A stretch of DNA of 24,398 nucleotides from Candidatus Helarchaeota archaeon (GTDB lineage: Archaea; Asgardarchaeota; Lokiarchaeia; Helarchaeales; JABXJV01): contig JABXJV010000396.1 in the NCBI GenBank assembly GCA_013375355.1, positions 1 through 24,398 on the forward strand. The letters are read 5' to 3'. Below the pieces are notes generated by a model. It saw nothing but the letters and a program-made list of their open reading frames with translations, did no database searches and was not told where the DNA came from. Positions 1-8,961 of this stretch are shown piece after piece. A program made the position numbers and the translations under genes. The stretch's first letter is position 1, and each line of letters starts with the position of its first letter.

Positions 1-2
1 AT

Positions 3-1847
3 AATCGTGACATGGTTGTTGTTGTTCCAAGTGGTCCCCATACAGTTAAAGTTATCGCAAACGTATGCGGTACTCGTGGTATTGGTCATTATGCTGGAAA
101 ATATGGACTTGGCGATAATCAAATTATTGGAATGGAAATCGTATTACCTAATGGAAATTTATTAAAATTAGGATCATTCGCATATAGCAAAGAAGAACAA
201 TCAGCAAATTTTGCTCATGGTCCTGGACCGGACTTGATGGGATTATTTTTAGGGGGGGCTGGAACAATGGGAGTGATTACAAAAATAAAAGTAAAGTTAT
301 ATCGGAAATATCGTTATCATGAAGTATTTTCAATAGCAGGTGACTTGGATCCTTTATTTGATGAAGCAATTAAATTAGTAAAAATGGGTTATTCCAATTT
401 AATGATGTTCAGATGGCCCTATATTGCGTTTATTGCCGGAAAAACGCGAGAAGAACTTTTTAGCATATTAAAAAATCAATTAGTTGAAGGTTTTATACAG
501 ATTTTCGTTGAAGGGACAGAACGCGATTTCGAGTACCATGTAAAAAAATTAAAAAACTTGTATAAGAAAAGAAAAGGTTTCTTAGCAGATTTGTCATCCG
601 AATTAACGAAAAAATTTAAAATTCCTTTCTTTGGCGGTGAAGAATTAGATGAAAATACCCAAGAATATGGTTATTTAAAAGAGCCGCGAAAATATCATGA
701 TTTCATGTATCAATCGGTAAGAATCTTAAGAGCCCATGGAGGCTTTGCACCACATTGTCCATTTTTTTCATTAAAAGATGCTCAAGCAATGTGGAATTAT
801 ATGAAAGATTGGATATTGAAAATTGATCATGAATTAAATGAAACATGTTGTTATTTACAAGTGGTAGATGATGGTCATTACGTTCTTCAAGAAATGGATT
901 TAGAATATGATCCCGATCCAAATAAAATGCTGGATAACATCAAGAGCTTTATAGGGATTGGAAAGCCAATTGTAGATACGATGTTTGTCAAAATGAATGG
1001 AGTACAATATTATTTTTATTCTACTATTGGTACAATCTTGGAGATCATCGGACCCGTTCTAGTTCCTGGTTTCTTTTTTCTTTTAAAGAAATTTAAAACG
1101 CTTATTGATCCTCTTGATTTGATGAATAGAGGACGCGGTATATATCCTGAAACGAAGACGAAGGAGGAGCTTCGGAGACAGAAAGAATCTCAAAGCCAAA
1201 GATTTGCAGGAGAGGCATTAGGGACAATGCTCTGGCTTCCAACCTTATCTTCCGTTATCAATGCTTTTAAACCTCTTGAAAAAGAGAGATTAGAGACGTT
1301 TATTAATGACGTGAAAGACAAAAAAATTGTAGAAGAAAATTTACAAGGAATTTTTAAATTCGTTTTAAATGCGTCAATTAAGATTATCTCAAATGATAAA
1401 ACAAGAGCAACAGCCGAAGAATCACTCGGAGAATATTTTAGAAGACGTTATAATGAGCTGAAGGGGAAAAAAATCGTAATCAAATCTGATTTCCATGATT
1501 TATGGATGATTGAGTTCGGAAACTTAGAAGATTCTGAACCAATAAAAGTATATACAGTTGATAGTAAAACTGCCAGAAATATTCCTAGCATTTTAACGAA
1601 TTTCGTATTTGAAAGAAAGGCTTTAGTTGGAGAAGAAGTCGATGCTATGCTTTCCATGCTCAAACCAGAGGTAGGAAAGTTCAGTATTACTCATGCACTC
1701 AGGGCTTGGAATAAAATACTTGATGAGTTTTCTAGTGTTGTGATGATTGGAACTATTACGTTGCTTCACAATAAAGAGCTATTGCAACGACTTAATACTC
1801 AACTTAACAATAAAATTAACTTAATTTTAAATAAATTAAATTATTAA
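3..1847 (+). CDS. FAD-linked oxidoreductase (VAO/PCMH family), 5'-truncated by window edge
   Basis: The frame is open to the first bases of the window, so the true start lies upstream; the ATG at 12 is internal. The visible part opens inside the FAD-binding PCMH-type domain: a glycine-rich stretch (CGTRGIGHYAGKYGLGD, about residues 19-35 from that ATG), then MEIVLPNG (41-48) and a GLFLGGAGTMGVITK segment (77-91), all typical of the VAO/4-cresol dehydrogenase/GlcD superfamily. The substrate (cap) domain follows, ending near an LMNRGRGIYP segment that resembles the 'NPGK' end of these oxidases. About 220 further residues (roughly 390-611) are not part of a normal family member; a weak resemblance to SCP2-like lipid-binding domains was noted but not established. 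The enzyme probably oxidises a hydroxy acid, alcohol or related substrate through FAD; the substrate cannot be read. The next gene starts 65 bases downstream on the same strand. Confidence 0.75.
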   Translation, partial: NRDMVVVVPSGPHTVKVIANVCGTRGIGHYAGKYGLGDNQIIGMEIVLPNGNLLKLGSFAYSKEEQSANFAHGPGPDLMGLFLGGAGTMGVITKIKVKLYRKYRYHEVFSIAGDLDPLFDEAIKLVKMGYSNLMMFRWPYIAFIAGKTREELFSILKNQLVEGFIQIFVEGTERDFEYHVKKLKNLYKKRKGFLADLSSELTKKFKIPFFGGEELDENTQEYGYLKEPRKYHDFMYQSVRILRAHGGFAPHCPFFSLKDAQAMWNYMKDWILKIDHELNETCCYLQVVDDGHYVLQEMDLEYDPDPNKMLDNIKSFIGIGKPIVDTMFVKMNGVQYYFYSTIGTILEIIGPVLVPGFFFLLKKFKTLIDPLDLMNRGRGIYPETKTKEELRRQKESQSQRFAGEALGTMLWLPTLSSVINAFKPLEKERLETFINDVKDKKIVEENLQGIFKFVLNASIKIISNDKTRATAEESLGEYFRRRYNELKGKKIVIKSDFHDLWMIEFGNLEDSEPIKVYTVDSKTARNIPSILTNFVFERKALVGEEVDAMLSMLKPEVGKFSITHALRAWNKILDEFSSVVMIGTITLLHNKELLQRLNTQLNNKINLILNKLNY

Positions 1848-1912
1848 ATCTTAGAAATATCCTATTAATCCAAAGCTTAAAAAAAACAATTATGAGCTAG
1901 GTGATTTCAATA

Positions 1913-2887
1913 ATGGTATCTGAAAAAACTCTAAGCGATTACTTTGATACCACCGGTCGTGAAGATATTTTAACAGGTGGAATCAAAATGATACCCATCC
2001 AGACTGCATTTGGTGAATTTAAAGTCTGGACTAAAAGGATTGGAAATAATCCCACAATCAAAGTACTTCTTTTACATGGAGGTCCTGGTGCAACCCATGA
2101 ATTATTTGAATGCTTTGATAGCTTCTTTCCAGTAGAGGGATTTGAATACTACTACTACGACCAGTTGGGATCTTATTATAGTGACCAACCTACAGAACCC
2201 AACTTATGGGAGACATCCAGATTTGTCGAGGAAGTAGAGCAAGTTAGAAAAGCTTTAAAATTAGACAAATCAAACTTCTACCTATTAGGGCAGTCTTGGG
2301 GTGGTTTACTGGCTGTTGAATATGCTCTGAAATATCAGAATAATCTTAAAGGACTAGTAATCTCCAATATGATGATGAGCATTCCTGCTTACAATAAATT
2401 TGTGGATGAAGTCCTATTACCTAAGTTTAAACCTGAAATATTAGCTGAAATCAAGGATTTGGAAGCCAAAGGAGATTTTAATAATCCTCGTTACATGGGG
2501 TTATTATTGTCTAATTTTTCCACCAAACATTTTATTCATATGCCTGTTGAGCAATGGCCAGAACCTTTTAATCGAGGGTTTAAACACTTTAATGAGGATA
2601 TCCATAAGCTTATGTGGGGTCCCAGTGGGTTGAGTGTCCAAGGGACATTGAAAAAATGGGATAGAACATCTAATTTATCAGAAATAAAAGTTCCTACGTT
2701 GGCTATCGGAGCTACTAATGATATGATGGATCCCGAACACATAAAATGGGTTTCTGACCAAGTACAAAAGGGACAATATCTGTTATGCCCAAATGGGAGT
2801 CATTGTCCCTTTTATGACGATCAGAAGATATATTTTGATGGATTAACAAAATTCATTAAAGATGTAAATCAAAAAAAGGAAAAATAA
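1913..2887 (+). CDS. Proline iminopeptidase-like alpha/beta hydrolase (peptidase family S33)
   Basis: This is a cytoplasmic serine hydrolase expected to release N-terminal residues, classically proline, from peptides. From the ATG at 1913 it has 324 residues. The oxyanion-hole motif HGGPG is at 55-59, the YYDQLGSYYSDQP segment matches the family's 'YDQxGxGxSxxP' block, the nucleophile elbow GQSWGG puts the catalytic Ser at 128, and the acid and base fit Asp270 or Asp273 (GATNDMMD) and His297 (NGSHCPF). A GTG at 1901 gives four extra residues, but the GGTGA at 1900-1904 sits where a Shine-Dalgarno for the 1913 ATG should be, so 1913 is preferred. No signal peptide is seen. It converges with the acyl-CoA dehydrogenase, 27 bases apart. 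An esterase or other S33-like hydrolase is possible, because the family is broad. Confidence 0.82.
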   Translation: MVSEKTLSDYFDTTGREDILTGGIKMIPIQTAFGEFKVWTKRIGNNPTIKVLLLHGGPGATHELFECFDSFFPVEGFEYYYYDQLGSYYSDQPTEPNLWETSRFVEEVEQVRKALKLDKSNFYLLGQSWGGLLAVEYALKYQNNLKGLVISNMMMSIPAYNKFVDEVLLPKFKPEILAEIKDLEAKGDFNNPRYMGLLLSNFSTKHFIHMPVEQWPEPFNRGFKHFNEDIHKLMWGPSGLSVQGTLKKWDRTSNLSEIKVPTLAIGATNDMMDPEHIKWVSDQVQKGQYLLCPNGSHCPFYDDQKIYFDGLTKFIKDVNQKKEK

Positions 2888-2914
2888 AGGGGAAAAGATT
2901 TTACATTAGATATA

Positions 2915-4459
2915 TTATCCGAAAAACGCATCCCGTTCCACATCATACCAATCTGGAAACCATCTGTAATATTCTGGTGGATATGCTTTATCAAGACCTG
3001 TATAATTGGCTTTCACCATTTTAATCTCGCCTTTTCTATCATAAAATGCAACAACCAAGCCATCCTTCTCTAGTTCTTTACAAATTTCCCTAATTTTCTT
3101 TCTACTACCTTTGCATTGTTTTCTAATGTCATCAACCATCATATATAAAGATGGATTAACCCTGTAATCTTCTGCGAGGATTTTTAATACCAAATCTGGT
3201 GTTGGTTCTTGATCTACATATGGTCCCTTATCTAGAGTTATAATTGGATAACCACTCTCTTCATCCATTTTAAACCTAAATGGTGTTTGAAGTTCCTTTG
3301 TCATTGCCATCCCTGTGGCAACTCTATAAACCAGATATGCCATTATCTCATTGCTTCCAGCTACTAATTGTCCAATTTTTGCCTCTCTAATCATCCGTTC
3401 AACTGGATAAAATCTTGTTAGGGCGTCTCCACCCATCGCTTGGACGGTTTCTATCCCAGATTCCATCGCCCAGTCTACATTAAACCATTTTGCGATAGAA
3501 GATTCGATAATTGGCTGTTTACCTAAATCTAATAAATAAGCAGTGTAAAAAGACATTAACCTAGCATATTTCATTCGAGCAATTAATTTTGCGAGTTTGA
3601 AAGAAACATTTTCTATGAATTTAAGTGGTTTACCAAATTGGATACGTCTTTGAGAATGAAAATGTAATAATCGTGCTGCGTCTAGTAATCCAGCACCTAC
3701 CGCTGCAGAACCAATCATACGTTCAAAATTCAGACCGGACATCATTATTTCCCAACCTTGCCCCACATTACCGACCATTGCGCTCTCTGGTAGTCGAACA
3801 TCCTTCATATTTAAATACCCATTTGGGACGTTATCAAATCCTATTAATTCATTTATTCTTTCTAAAGAAAATCCTTTGGCTCCTCGTTCAAAGATAAAAG
3901 TCGAGAGATGTCTATATGCTGCACGATCTTTTGGGTCATCCGAAGTTTTAATATACATAAAATAGCGATGTCCTGTTCCTGCGTTCGTAATGAACCTCTT
4001 TTTACCGTTTAACACCCACTCATCACCATCTTTTACTGCTGTTGTGAAAACATTAGCTGCATCTGACCCAGCAAAAGGTTCAGTGATAGCAACTGCACCT
4101 AATTGCCCCTTTGCAATTTTTGTTAACCAATATTGTTTTTGTTCGTCAGTACCAAACTCAAGCAGCTGATGAAGTCCACCTAGCATTGATACAGTAAAAC
4201 AATGTCCTACGCAATAAAGGCGATTTAACTGTTCTGCAACTATACAGGACCCAGTTGCTCCCAATTCCATTCCACCATATTTTTTTGGGACACCAGCTCC
4301 AAAATATCCTAATTCCATTATTTCATTTAAAATTCCATGTGGGAATTTTTTCATAAAATAATGGCGTTCTGCCTCTTCGTTATGATTAGTTACAAATCTA
4401 TCTAAATCATTAGCCAATTTTTTATTATCTTCGGTCCACCAGGGGAATGATTCAACCAT
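2915..4459 (-). CDS. Acyl-CoA dehydrogenase with C-terminal winged-helix-like extension
   Basis: This FAD enzyme introduces the alpha-beta double bond in acyl-CoA. Its 514 residues exceed the usual ~380. Family blocks are clear: AITEPFAGSDAA (124-135), NGKKRFITNAG (151-161), QGWEIMMSGLNFERM (234-248), RRIQFGKPL (271-279) and the MGGDALTRFYPVERMIREAK region (342-361). The position that carries catalytic Glu in MCAD/SCAD (the E of 'YEGT') is Ala367 in LVAGSNEI. Glu246 in GLNFERM, on helix G, coincides with the catalytic Glu of isovaleryl-CoA and long-chain dehydrogenases, so activity is plausible. Residues about 390-514 form an added domain with a DDIRKQCKGSRKKIREICKELEKDG-like helix-turn-helix followed by beta hairpins and a Trp/Tyr-rich tail (YYRWFPDWYD). 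A GGTGAT Shine-Dalgarno precedes the ATG. The ferredoxin-like gene upstream on the same strand is a candidate electron partner. Confidence 0.9.
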   Translation of the reverse strand: MVESFPWWTEDNKKLANDLDRFVTNHNEEAERHYFMKKFPHGILNEIMELGYFGAGVPKKYGGMELGATGSCIVAEQLNRLYCVGHCFTVSMLGGLHQLLEFGTDEQKQYWLTKIAKGQLGAVAITEPFAGSDAANVFTTAVKDGDEWVLNGKKRFITNAGTGHRYFMYIKTSDDPKDRAAYRHLSTFIFERGAKGFSLERINELIGFDNVPNGYLNMKDVRLPESAMVGNVGQGWEIMMSGLNFERMIGSAAVGAGLLDAARLLHFHSQRRIQFGKPLKFIENVSFKLAKLIARMKYARLMSFYTAYLLDLGKQPIIESSIAKWFNVDWAMESGIETVQAMGGDALTRFYPVERMIREAKIGQLVAGSNEIMAYLVYRVATGMAMTKELQTPFRFKMDEESGYPIITLDKGPYVDQEPTPDLVLKILAEDYRVNPSLYMMVDDIRKQCKGSRKKIREICKELEKDGLVVAFYDRKGEIKMVKANYTGLDKAYPPEYYRWFPDWYDVERDAFFG

Positions 4460-4673
4460 TTTATCACCTTATTTTATACTTTCCTTATTAATTCTTTTTA
4501 TTTTCAATATATTTATCAAAATTTTCTTTATTATAGTATATTCAGTTATTTTTGAACTAAATTAACAAAATAATAATTTGAATTTAATTCTTTAAAAGAG
4601 AAATGATAATAATTGATTCCAAAATCGATTGATCTAAATGAAAATAAAAGTTAAAATTTAGCATTTTGATTTT

Positions 4674-5441
4674 TCAATTCTTCTTTACCCTAGGAACTAA
4701 CTTTATGGCTTCGCTAGGACATTTCGTTGCACAAAGACCGCATCCTTTACATTTTTCCTCAATTAATATCATTTTACCATGTTTATTCTTTATTCGGGCT
4801 TCAAAGTGGCATCTTTGGACGCATAAACCGCAACTGGTACATAAACTCTCATCGACTTTCGCAATAAAATCAGAAGGAACTACCAAATACGGAACGGTGT
4901 TTTTAAATTTCTTATATGTGCTTATAACTGCGCAACAACATGAACAACAATTGCAGATTACATAGTATAAATTTGGATGAGGAAAATATATGAGTTGATG
5001 CACGAGACCCATTTTGTCCGCCATTCGGATTGTTTTTTCGATAACTTTCTGTGGAACTTTTGAAATGTATCCTTTTTTTTCAATTCCATCCAAAAATTGT
5101 GGATCTCCGATATAGATACATGTTGCCCTTGGCGCATTGCACTTTTTATTATGATAAAAAGGAAAAGATCTGCAGTAGCATGGACCAATTCCGAACACAT
5201 TAGATCTTTTTGCAATTTCAATTATGTCCTGATTTCTAGCTATTTGTACAGAAGGATGGATTGCAGTGTTAAGAGGAACGACTCTACCTCCAAAACTATG
5301 TTTTAAGGCTCGAGTTACAAAAGGGAGAAAATTAATTCTGGTAATTTTTTCAATAAATTTTAAAACAGTAAGCATATTAATTTCAATATATCGAGAAAAT
5401 GCCTTAGAGATTGCTCGTTTAAACGTTGGATTCAATTTCAT
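4674..5441 (-). CDS. Cysteine-rich protein with two 4Fe-4S ferredoxin motifs
   Basis: This 255-residue protein carries two C-terminal [4Fe-4S] motifs, CTSCGLCVQRC (201-211) and CKGCGLCATKCP (231-242). The first lacks the usual proline after its last Cys (CHF). Ahead of them are more cysteines: a CYCR pair (88-91), Cys101 and Cys108, and a cluster CNCCSCCC (163-170). The same order (CxCR, two spaced Cys, CNCCxCxC, two ferredoxin motifs) occurs in the protein at 7613-8758, so the two belong to one family. The N-terminal ~80 residues differ and lack the winged helix of that paralog. Electron transfer for the acyl-CoA dehydrogenase 214 bases downstream on the same strand is a reasonable inference, but no motif proves it. 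The central Cys-rich part may bind a further cluster or metal. The ATG has no obvious Shine-Dalgarno. Confidence 0.85.
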   Translation of the reverse strand: MKLNPTFKRAISKAFSRYIEINMLTVLKFIEKITRINFLPFVTRALKHSFGGRVVPLNTAIHPSVQIARNQDIIEIAKRSNVFGIGPCYCRSFPFYHNKKCNAPRATCIYIGDPQFLDGIEKKGYISKVPQKVIEKTIRMADKMGLVHQLIYFPHPNLYYVICNCCSCCCAVISTYKKFKNTVPYLVVPSDFIAKVDESLCTSCGLCVQRCHFEARIKNKHGKMILIEEKCKGCGLCATKCPSEAIKLVPRVKKN

Positions 5442-5562
5442 TTTAAAATCAAGAAGTATTTCATTTTTAAGAATATAAGTTGTTGATATTCTTAATAAAG
5501 AACTATTTGAAAGGATAAAAAGACATCGATAAGGTTTTGATTTTTAAAAATAAGAAGCCAAA

Positions 5563-5578
5563 TTTTTATATTATAAAT
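5563..5578 (+). promoter_or_regulatory. Candidate TATA element of the radical SAM gene
   Basis: A TTTTTATATTATAAAT stretch lies about 45-60 bases before the ATG at 5622, a plausible distance for an archaeal TATA box with a short leader. The whole intergenic region is AT-rich, so this is suggestive only. Confidence 0.3.
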
Positions 5579-5621
5579 TTAATAAATTAATTCTAAATTC
5601 AACCATTGAGATGTAATTAAA

Positions 5622-7211
5622 ATGGCAAAGATTAGGGGAAAAAAAATAGTATTAACTAGTTCTGAAGTGGAAATGAGCGATTTTAATGATAATCCGTTTG
5701 TAGCATTTTCGGCTAGCTTTTCACATCGAATTCCAATTTGGTCTTGGAAGAGCTTTTTCTATCCTACTACTCCAGTAAATGAAGATTATACTGCAAGATT
5801 AGCACCATATGGCTTGAGAAAAATAGAAGCTGCATTGGTTAATTATGGCTTCGACCCAAATGATATAGTCGTGACTACTCCAGCACATTTGAAGAAATTT
5901 GTTGGACCAGAAACCCGAGTTGTTGGAATTTCTTCCATGGACCCCCTCGGTTTAGCGTATGTAAGTTTTACTTATTCTTCTATAGCTTTTGGATCAATGT
6001 CATCAACACAATATTATTTTCTAAAGATTTTTAAAAATAAATGTTTTAAGAAATATAAACCAAAGGTTATTTTAGGAGGACCGGGGGCTTGGCAAGTTGG
6101 AAAAAAAGCGATGAAAAAGCTTGGGATAGATTGTGTAGTTATTGGTGAAGGAGATATAATTGCTCCAAAATTATTTGAAAAGGCGGTTAAAGGTGAACCA
6201 CTTCCTCCTGTAGTCCAGGTTCGAAAATCACCAAAAATTGAAGAAATCCCTTTAATCAGAAATAGCGCAATTCATGGTTCAGTGGAGATTTCGAGAGGTT
6301 GCGGAAGAAATTGCCAGTTTTGCACTCCAACCATGCGAAAAAAACGCGATTTTCCAATTGATAGAATTAAAAAAGAAGTGGAAATTAATGTCCGAAAAGG
6401 AACCGGTTTAATTACTTTATCAACTGAAGATTTATTCTTATATGGATGCAAAATGGATGGTAAATTTATTCCTAATGGACTTGCAGTCCATAAACTAATA
6501 AAAGAGATTACATCTGTTCCAGGAGTTAAAGGAGTTCAACCAGCACATATAAGTTTAGCCCCCGCAGTGGCAGATCCAGAAATGGTATCAGAAGTATCAC
6601 ATTTAATGCAAGATTATTGTCGATTCCACTATGGAGGAAAAGGAATTATTGCTGCAGAAACAGGCATTGAAACTGCCAGTCCACGACTTATAGAGAAATA
6701 TATGCGTGGTAAACCGCTGCCTTTTACCCCAAAAGAATGGCCGGAAGTAGTCACACAAGGAATCGGTATTTTGAATGATAATAATTGGAATGTTGTGGCA
6801 ACTTTAATTACCGGGCTGCCTGGTGAAACTGATGAAGACTGTATAAAGTCCATTGAGCTTGTTGATGAAATGTTTAATTACAAAGTTTTTCTAGTCCCTC
6901 TTCTCTTTGCTAATCTCCATGAATGTATGTTAAGGAAAGAGAGAAGACCTAATTTTGATGAGATGAGCGATATACAGATGGAGTTCTTTACTAGATGCTG
7001 GGAATATAACTTCCATATCATGAAAAAAGAATGGTTGAAAAGTAAATCGTTAGAACTACTTACTAGATTTGTTTTTGGCGGAATTTATTTATTCAAATAT
7101 AGATGGGGAAATTCTAATTTAGATAAATTCAGAAAAAGAATATTGTCAGATGTTGCCCTTTTAAGGGATATTCCGTCATATATTAGATCAATTAAAATAA
7201 GACCAAGCTAG
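5622..7211 (+). CDS. Radical SAM protein (B12-binding-domain type architecture)
   Basis: The 529-residue protein has the radical SAM cluster motif GCGRNCQFC, with Cys227, Cys231 and Cys234 in CX3CX2C spacing, preceded by VEISRG as in methylthiotransferase- and BchE-like enzymes. Residues about 65-200 look like a Rossmann-type N-terminal domain (VVGISSMDPLGL, VILGGPGAW, VVIGEGD) as in cobalamin-binding radical SAM proteins, but no DxHxxG cobalamin motif is visible. After the cluster, a typical TIM-barrel continues (TLSTEDLFLYG; AAETGIETASPRLIEKYMRGK; VVATLITGLPGETDEDC). It is cytoplasmic and oxygen-sensitive by family. The substrate cannot be read. The ATG follows a GAGATG Shine-Dalgarno. The cupin gene starts 31 bases downstream, which suggests co-transcription. 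Confidence 0.88.
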   Translation: MAKIRGKKIVLTSSEVEMSDFNDNPFVAFSASFSHRIPIWSWKSFFYPTTPVNEDYTARLAPYGLRKIEAALVNYGFDPNDIVVTTPAHLKKFVGPETRVVGISSMDPLGLAYVSFTYSSIAFGSMSSTQYYFLKIFKNKCFKKYKPKVILGGPGAWQVGKKAMKKLGIDCVVIGEGDIIAPKLFEKAVKGEPLPPVVQVRKSPKIEEIPLIRNSAIHGSVEISRGCGRNCQFCTPTMRKKRDFPIDRIKKEVEINVRKGTGLITLSTEDLFLYGCKMDGKFIPNGLAVHKLIKEITSVPGVKGVQPAHISLAPAVADPEMVSEVSHLMQDYCRFHYGGKGIIAAETGIETASPRLIEKYMRGKPLPFTPKEWPEVVTQGIGILNDNNWNVVATLITGLPGETDEDCIKSIELVDEMFNYKVFLVPLLFANLHECMLRKERRPNFDEMSDIQMEFFTRCWEYNFHIMKKEWLKSKSLELLTRFVFGGIYLFKYRWGNSNLDKFRKRILSDVALLRDIPSYIRSIKIRPS

Positions 7212-7242
7212 AATTATAGAATAAAATTAAGGTTGGATATTT

Positions 7243-7512
7243 TTGTCTGAAATTAAAAAAGAAAAACCATCAAAAGAAAAATTGGAATCATTAAAAATAG
7301 AGAATTGGAGCCCTTGGGAATGTGATCCAAGTGTCTTTGATTGGGAATACGATACAGATGAGACTGCCTACGTACTAGAGGGTAAAGTAATAGTAAAAAC
7401 ACCTACTGGAGAAATAGAAATCAATGAAGGCGATTTAGTCACCTTCCCAAAGGGTCTGAAGTGTACGTGGGATGTAAAGAAAAAAATACGAAAAAAATAC
7501 ACTTTTGGATAA
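7243..7512 (+). CDS. Small single-domain cupin protein
   Basis: The 89-residue protein has the compact cupin fold of the Cupin_3/EutQ-like type: a WSPWECDPSVFDWEYD opening, DETAYVLEGKVIVKTPTGE as the first conserved motif and INEGDLVTFPKGLKCTWDV as the second. The His ligands of metal-dependent cupins are absent (DTDETAYV instead of an HxH pattern), so it may bind a small molecule without catalysis. The start is a TTG preceded by an AAGGTTGG Shine-Dalgarno-like stretch at 7230-7237. It lies 31 bases behind the radical SAM gene and is probably in the same operon. A T-rich tract follows it. Confidence 0.8.
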   Translation: MSEIKKEKPSKEKLESLKIENWSPWECDPSVFDWEYDTDETAYVLEGKVIVKTPTGEIEINEGDLVTFPKGLKCTWDVKKKIRKKYTFG

Positions 7513-7532
7513 TATAAAGGCGAGAAATTAAA

Positions 7533-7548
7533 TTTTTTTTATTTTTTT
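7533..7548 (+). terminator. Poly-T terminator behind the radical SAM-cupin unit
   Basis: Two runs of T (eight and seven) separated by one A begin 20 bases after the cupin stop codon. Archaeal RNA polymerase terminates on such non-template-strand T tracts without a hairpin. Confidence 0.5.
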
Positions 7549-7612
7549 AAAAAATCTATTTCTTAAATGTTGATAGACAAATATTATTTTCAAAAAAGAA
7601 AAGATATTATTA

Positions 7613-8758
7613 TTAATTTCCGGTTAGAAGACCGCTAAAAAGTTCTGCAAACCTAACCTCTTCAATGTTTTGATCACTTTGCTTACGAGTTTTAGTACGA
7701 ACTTTCTCCATTTTAATCGCGTTTTCTGGACAATTTGAAGCGCATAAGCCGCAGCCTATACACATATCATAGTTTGTTATCATTTTATCATCTTTTGATG
7801 GATGAGAAATTGCTTCCACAGGGCAAATTTTTAGGCACTTCTCACATAAAACGCAAAGCTCTGGGTCATTTTTAGGCGCAAAATTGCTTTGTCTGACTGA
7901 TTTTATTTGAAATTTTTTCATTGGTAAGAGGGCACCGCAATGACAATTGCAACAATTGCAAATAATCATATTATCTGAAATAGTTGCAGCTGTAACGTTG
8001 TGGACAAGTCCCTCCTTCTCGGTTTCTTTAATAAATTCAATGGCTTCTTCCTTAGTTAATGCTCTCCCAATACCCATATCCGCAAACGCTTTTGCTAAAA
8101 GTCCAACAGCAAAGCATCCCATCTCAGAAGGCACTCTGCAAGGCTCCCCAGTTAATTCTCCGATTATTCGACATTGGCATGGTACCACAGCATAAGCCTC
8201 ATTTCTATTAATCATTTCCTCTACTAATTCGTAAGAAAGGATTTGCGATTCTGAATCCACCGTTTCATCAATTTTAATCAGTCTTTCCTTGGCTTCGAGT
8301 GGAAGTAAGGGAGTAAATTCAGAAAATCCCCTTTCTTTATCTTTATCTTTAATTTTTTCTCTTGCACGAGATATCAAAGCATTTTCGAAGATATACCGGT
8401 ATACTTTAGCAGCTTTTTTAAGATTTTCTTCAGAATCTTGCTGGGCAACATAGTATGCTTCGAATACACCCGGTAAGAGGGGTGCTAATCCATAACCGCG
8501 TCCAACTTTTGCTATAGTTCTTTTTTTCGCTGCGATTCTCAAAAGCTTTTTAATCTCACTCTTTGGTTTTCCTGTTTTTTCAACTAATTCTTTTACGGTA
8601 ATTAATTGCCCAGCATTCGGGAAATGATTAAGAATTTCTATAGTTTCTTCATCCCAAAAAATCTTTATTAATTCAATTATTTTATCGTGTTTTGGAGTAA
8701 CAAATCTTCCAAGAGATAGTTTTTGTCTTACATTTTCATAATAATCAACTTTAGTCAA
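7613..8758 (-). CDS. Winged-helix, cysteine-rich 4Fe-4S protein
   Basis: The 381-residue protein has three parts. Residues about 25-95 resemble a winged helix (ETIEILNHFP, ITVKELVEKTGKPKSEIKKLL, KVGRGYGLAPLLPG). The middle has PCQCR (193-197), Cys207 and Cys215, then CNCCNCHCG (267-275). The end has two canonical [4Fe-4S] motifs, CVLCEKCLKICP (302-313) and CIGCGLCASNCP (333-344). The order of Cys motifs matches the 255-residue protein at 4674-5441, so they are paralogs that differ at the N-terminus. The HTH plus clusters suggests a redox-responsive regulator or an electron carrier with a protein- or DNA-binding module; the sequence does not decide. The start codon is TTG, with AAGGTAGTGG upstream as the likely Shine-Dalgarno. 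The gene converges with the cupin, so it is not part of that operon. Confidence 0.85.
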   Translation of the reverse strand: MTKVDYYENVRQKLSLGRFVTPKHDKIIELIKIFWDEETIEILNHFPNAGQLITVKELVEKTGKPKSEIKKLLRIAAKKRTIAKVGRGYGLAPLLPGVFEAYYVAQQDSEENLKKAAKVYRYIFENALISRAREKIKDKDKERGFSEFTPLLPLEAKERLIKIDETVDSESQILSYELVEEMINRNEAYAVVPCQCRIIGELTGEPCRVPSEMGCFAVGLLAKAFADMGIGRALTKEEAIEFIKETEKEGLVHNVTAATISDNMIICNCCNCHCGALLPMKKFQIKSVRQSNFAPKNDPELCVLCEKCLKICPVEAISHPSKDDKMITNYDMCIGCGLCASNCPENAIKMEKVRTKTRKQSDQNIEEVRFAELFSGLLTGN

Positions 8759-8961
8759 GATTTACCACTACCTTACCATAATATTATTTATCTTGAGTTC
8801 AATTTCTTTTATTTTTAATTTTTCCTTTTTTGATTTTTTATTTTAATTTATTGGATAAACAACTAATCCAAAAATTTTTTTAATTATTTCTTATATTTTC
8901 CATTATTCGTAATTTATAATTTAAAAAGAAAATAAGAATTTACAGCAATGGAGATAATTTA

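Noticed and set aside
3625..3897. 90-residue + strand frame inside the acyl-CoA dehydrogenase gene
   Set aside because: Antisense shadow of a conserved enzyme, without its own ribosome binding site or recognisable domain.
4666..4965. 99-residue + strand frame opposite the ferredoxin-like gene
   Set aside because: It lies fully antisense to conserved Cys motifs and its composition follows the opposite coding strand.
5622..7211. Cobalamin-binding motif in the radical SAM protein
   Set aside because: The N-terminal domain looks Rossmann-like, but no DxHxxG motif was found, so B12 binding is not claimed.
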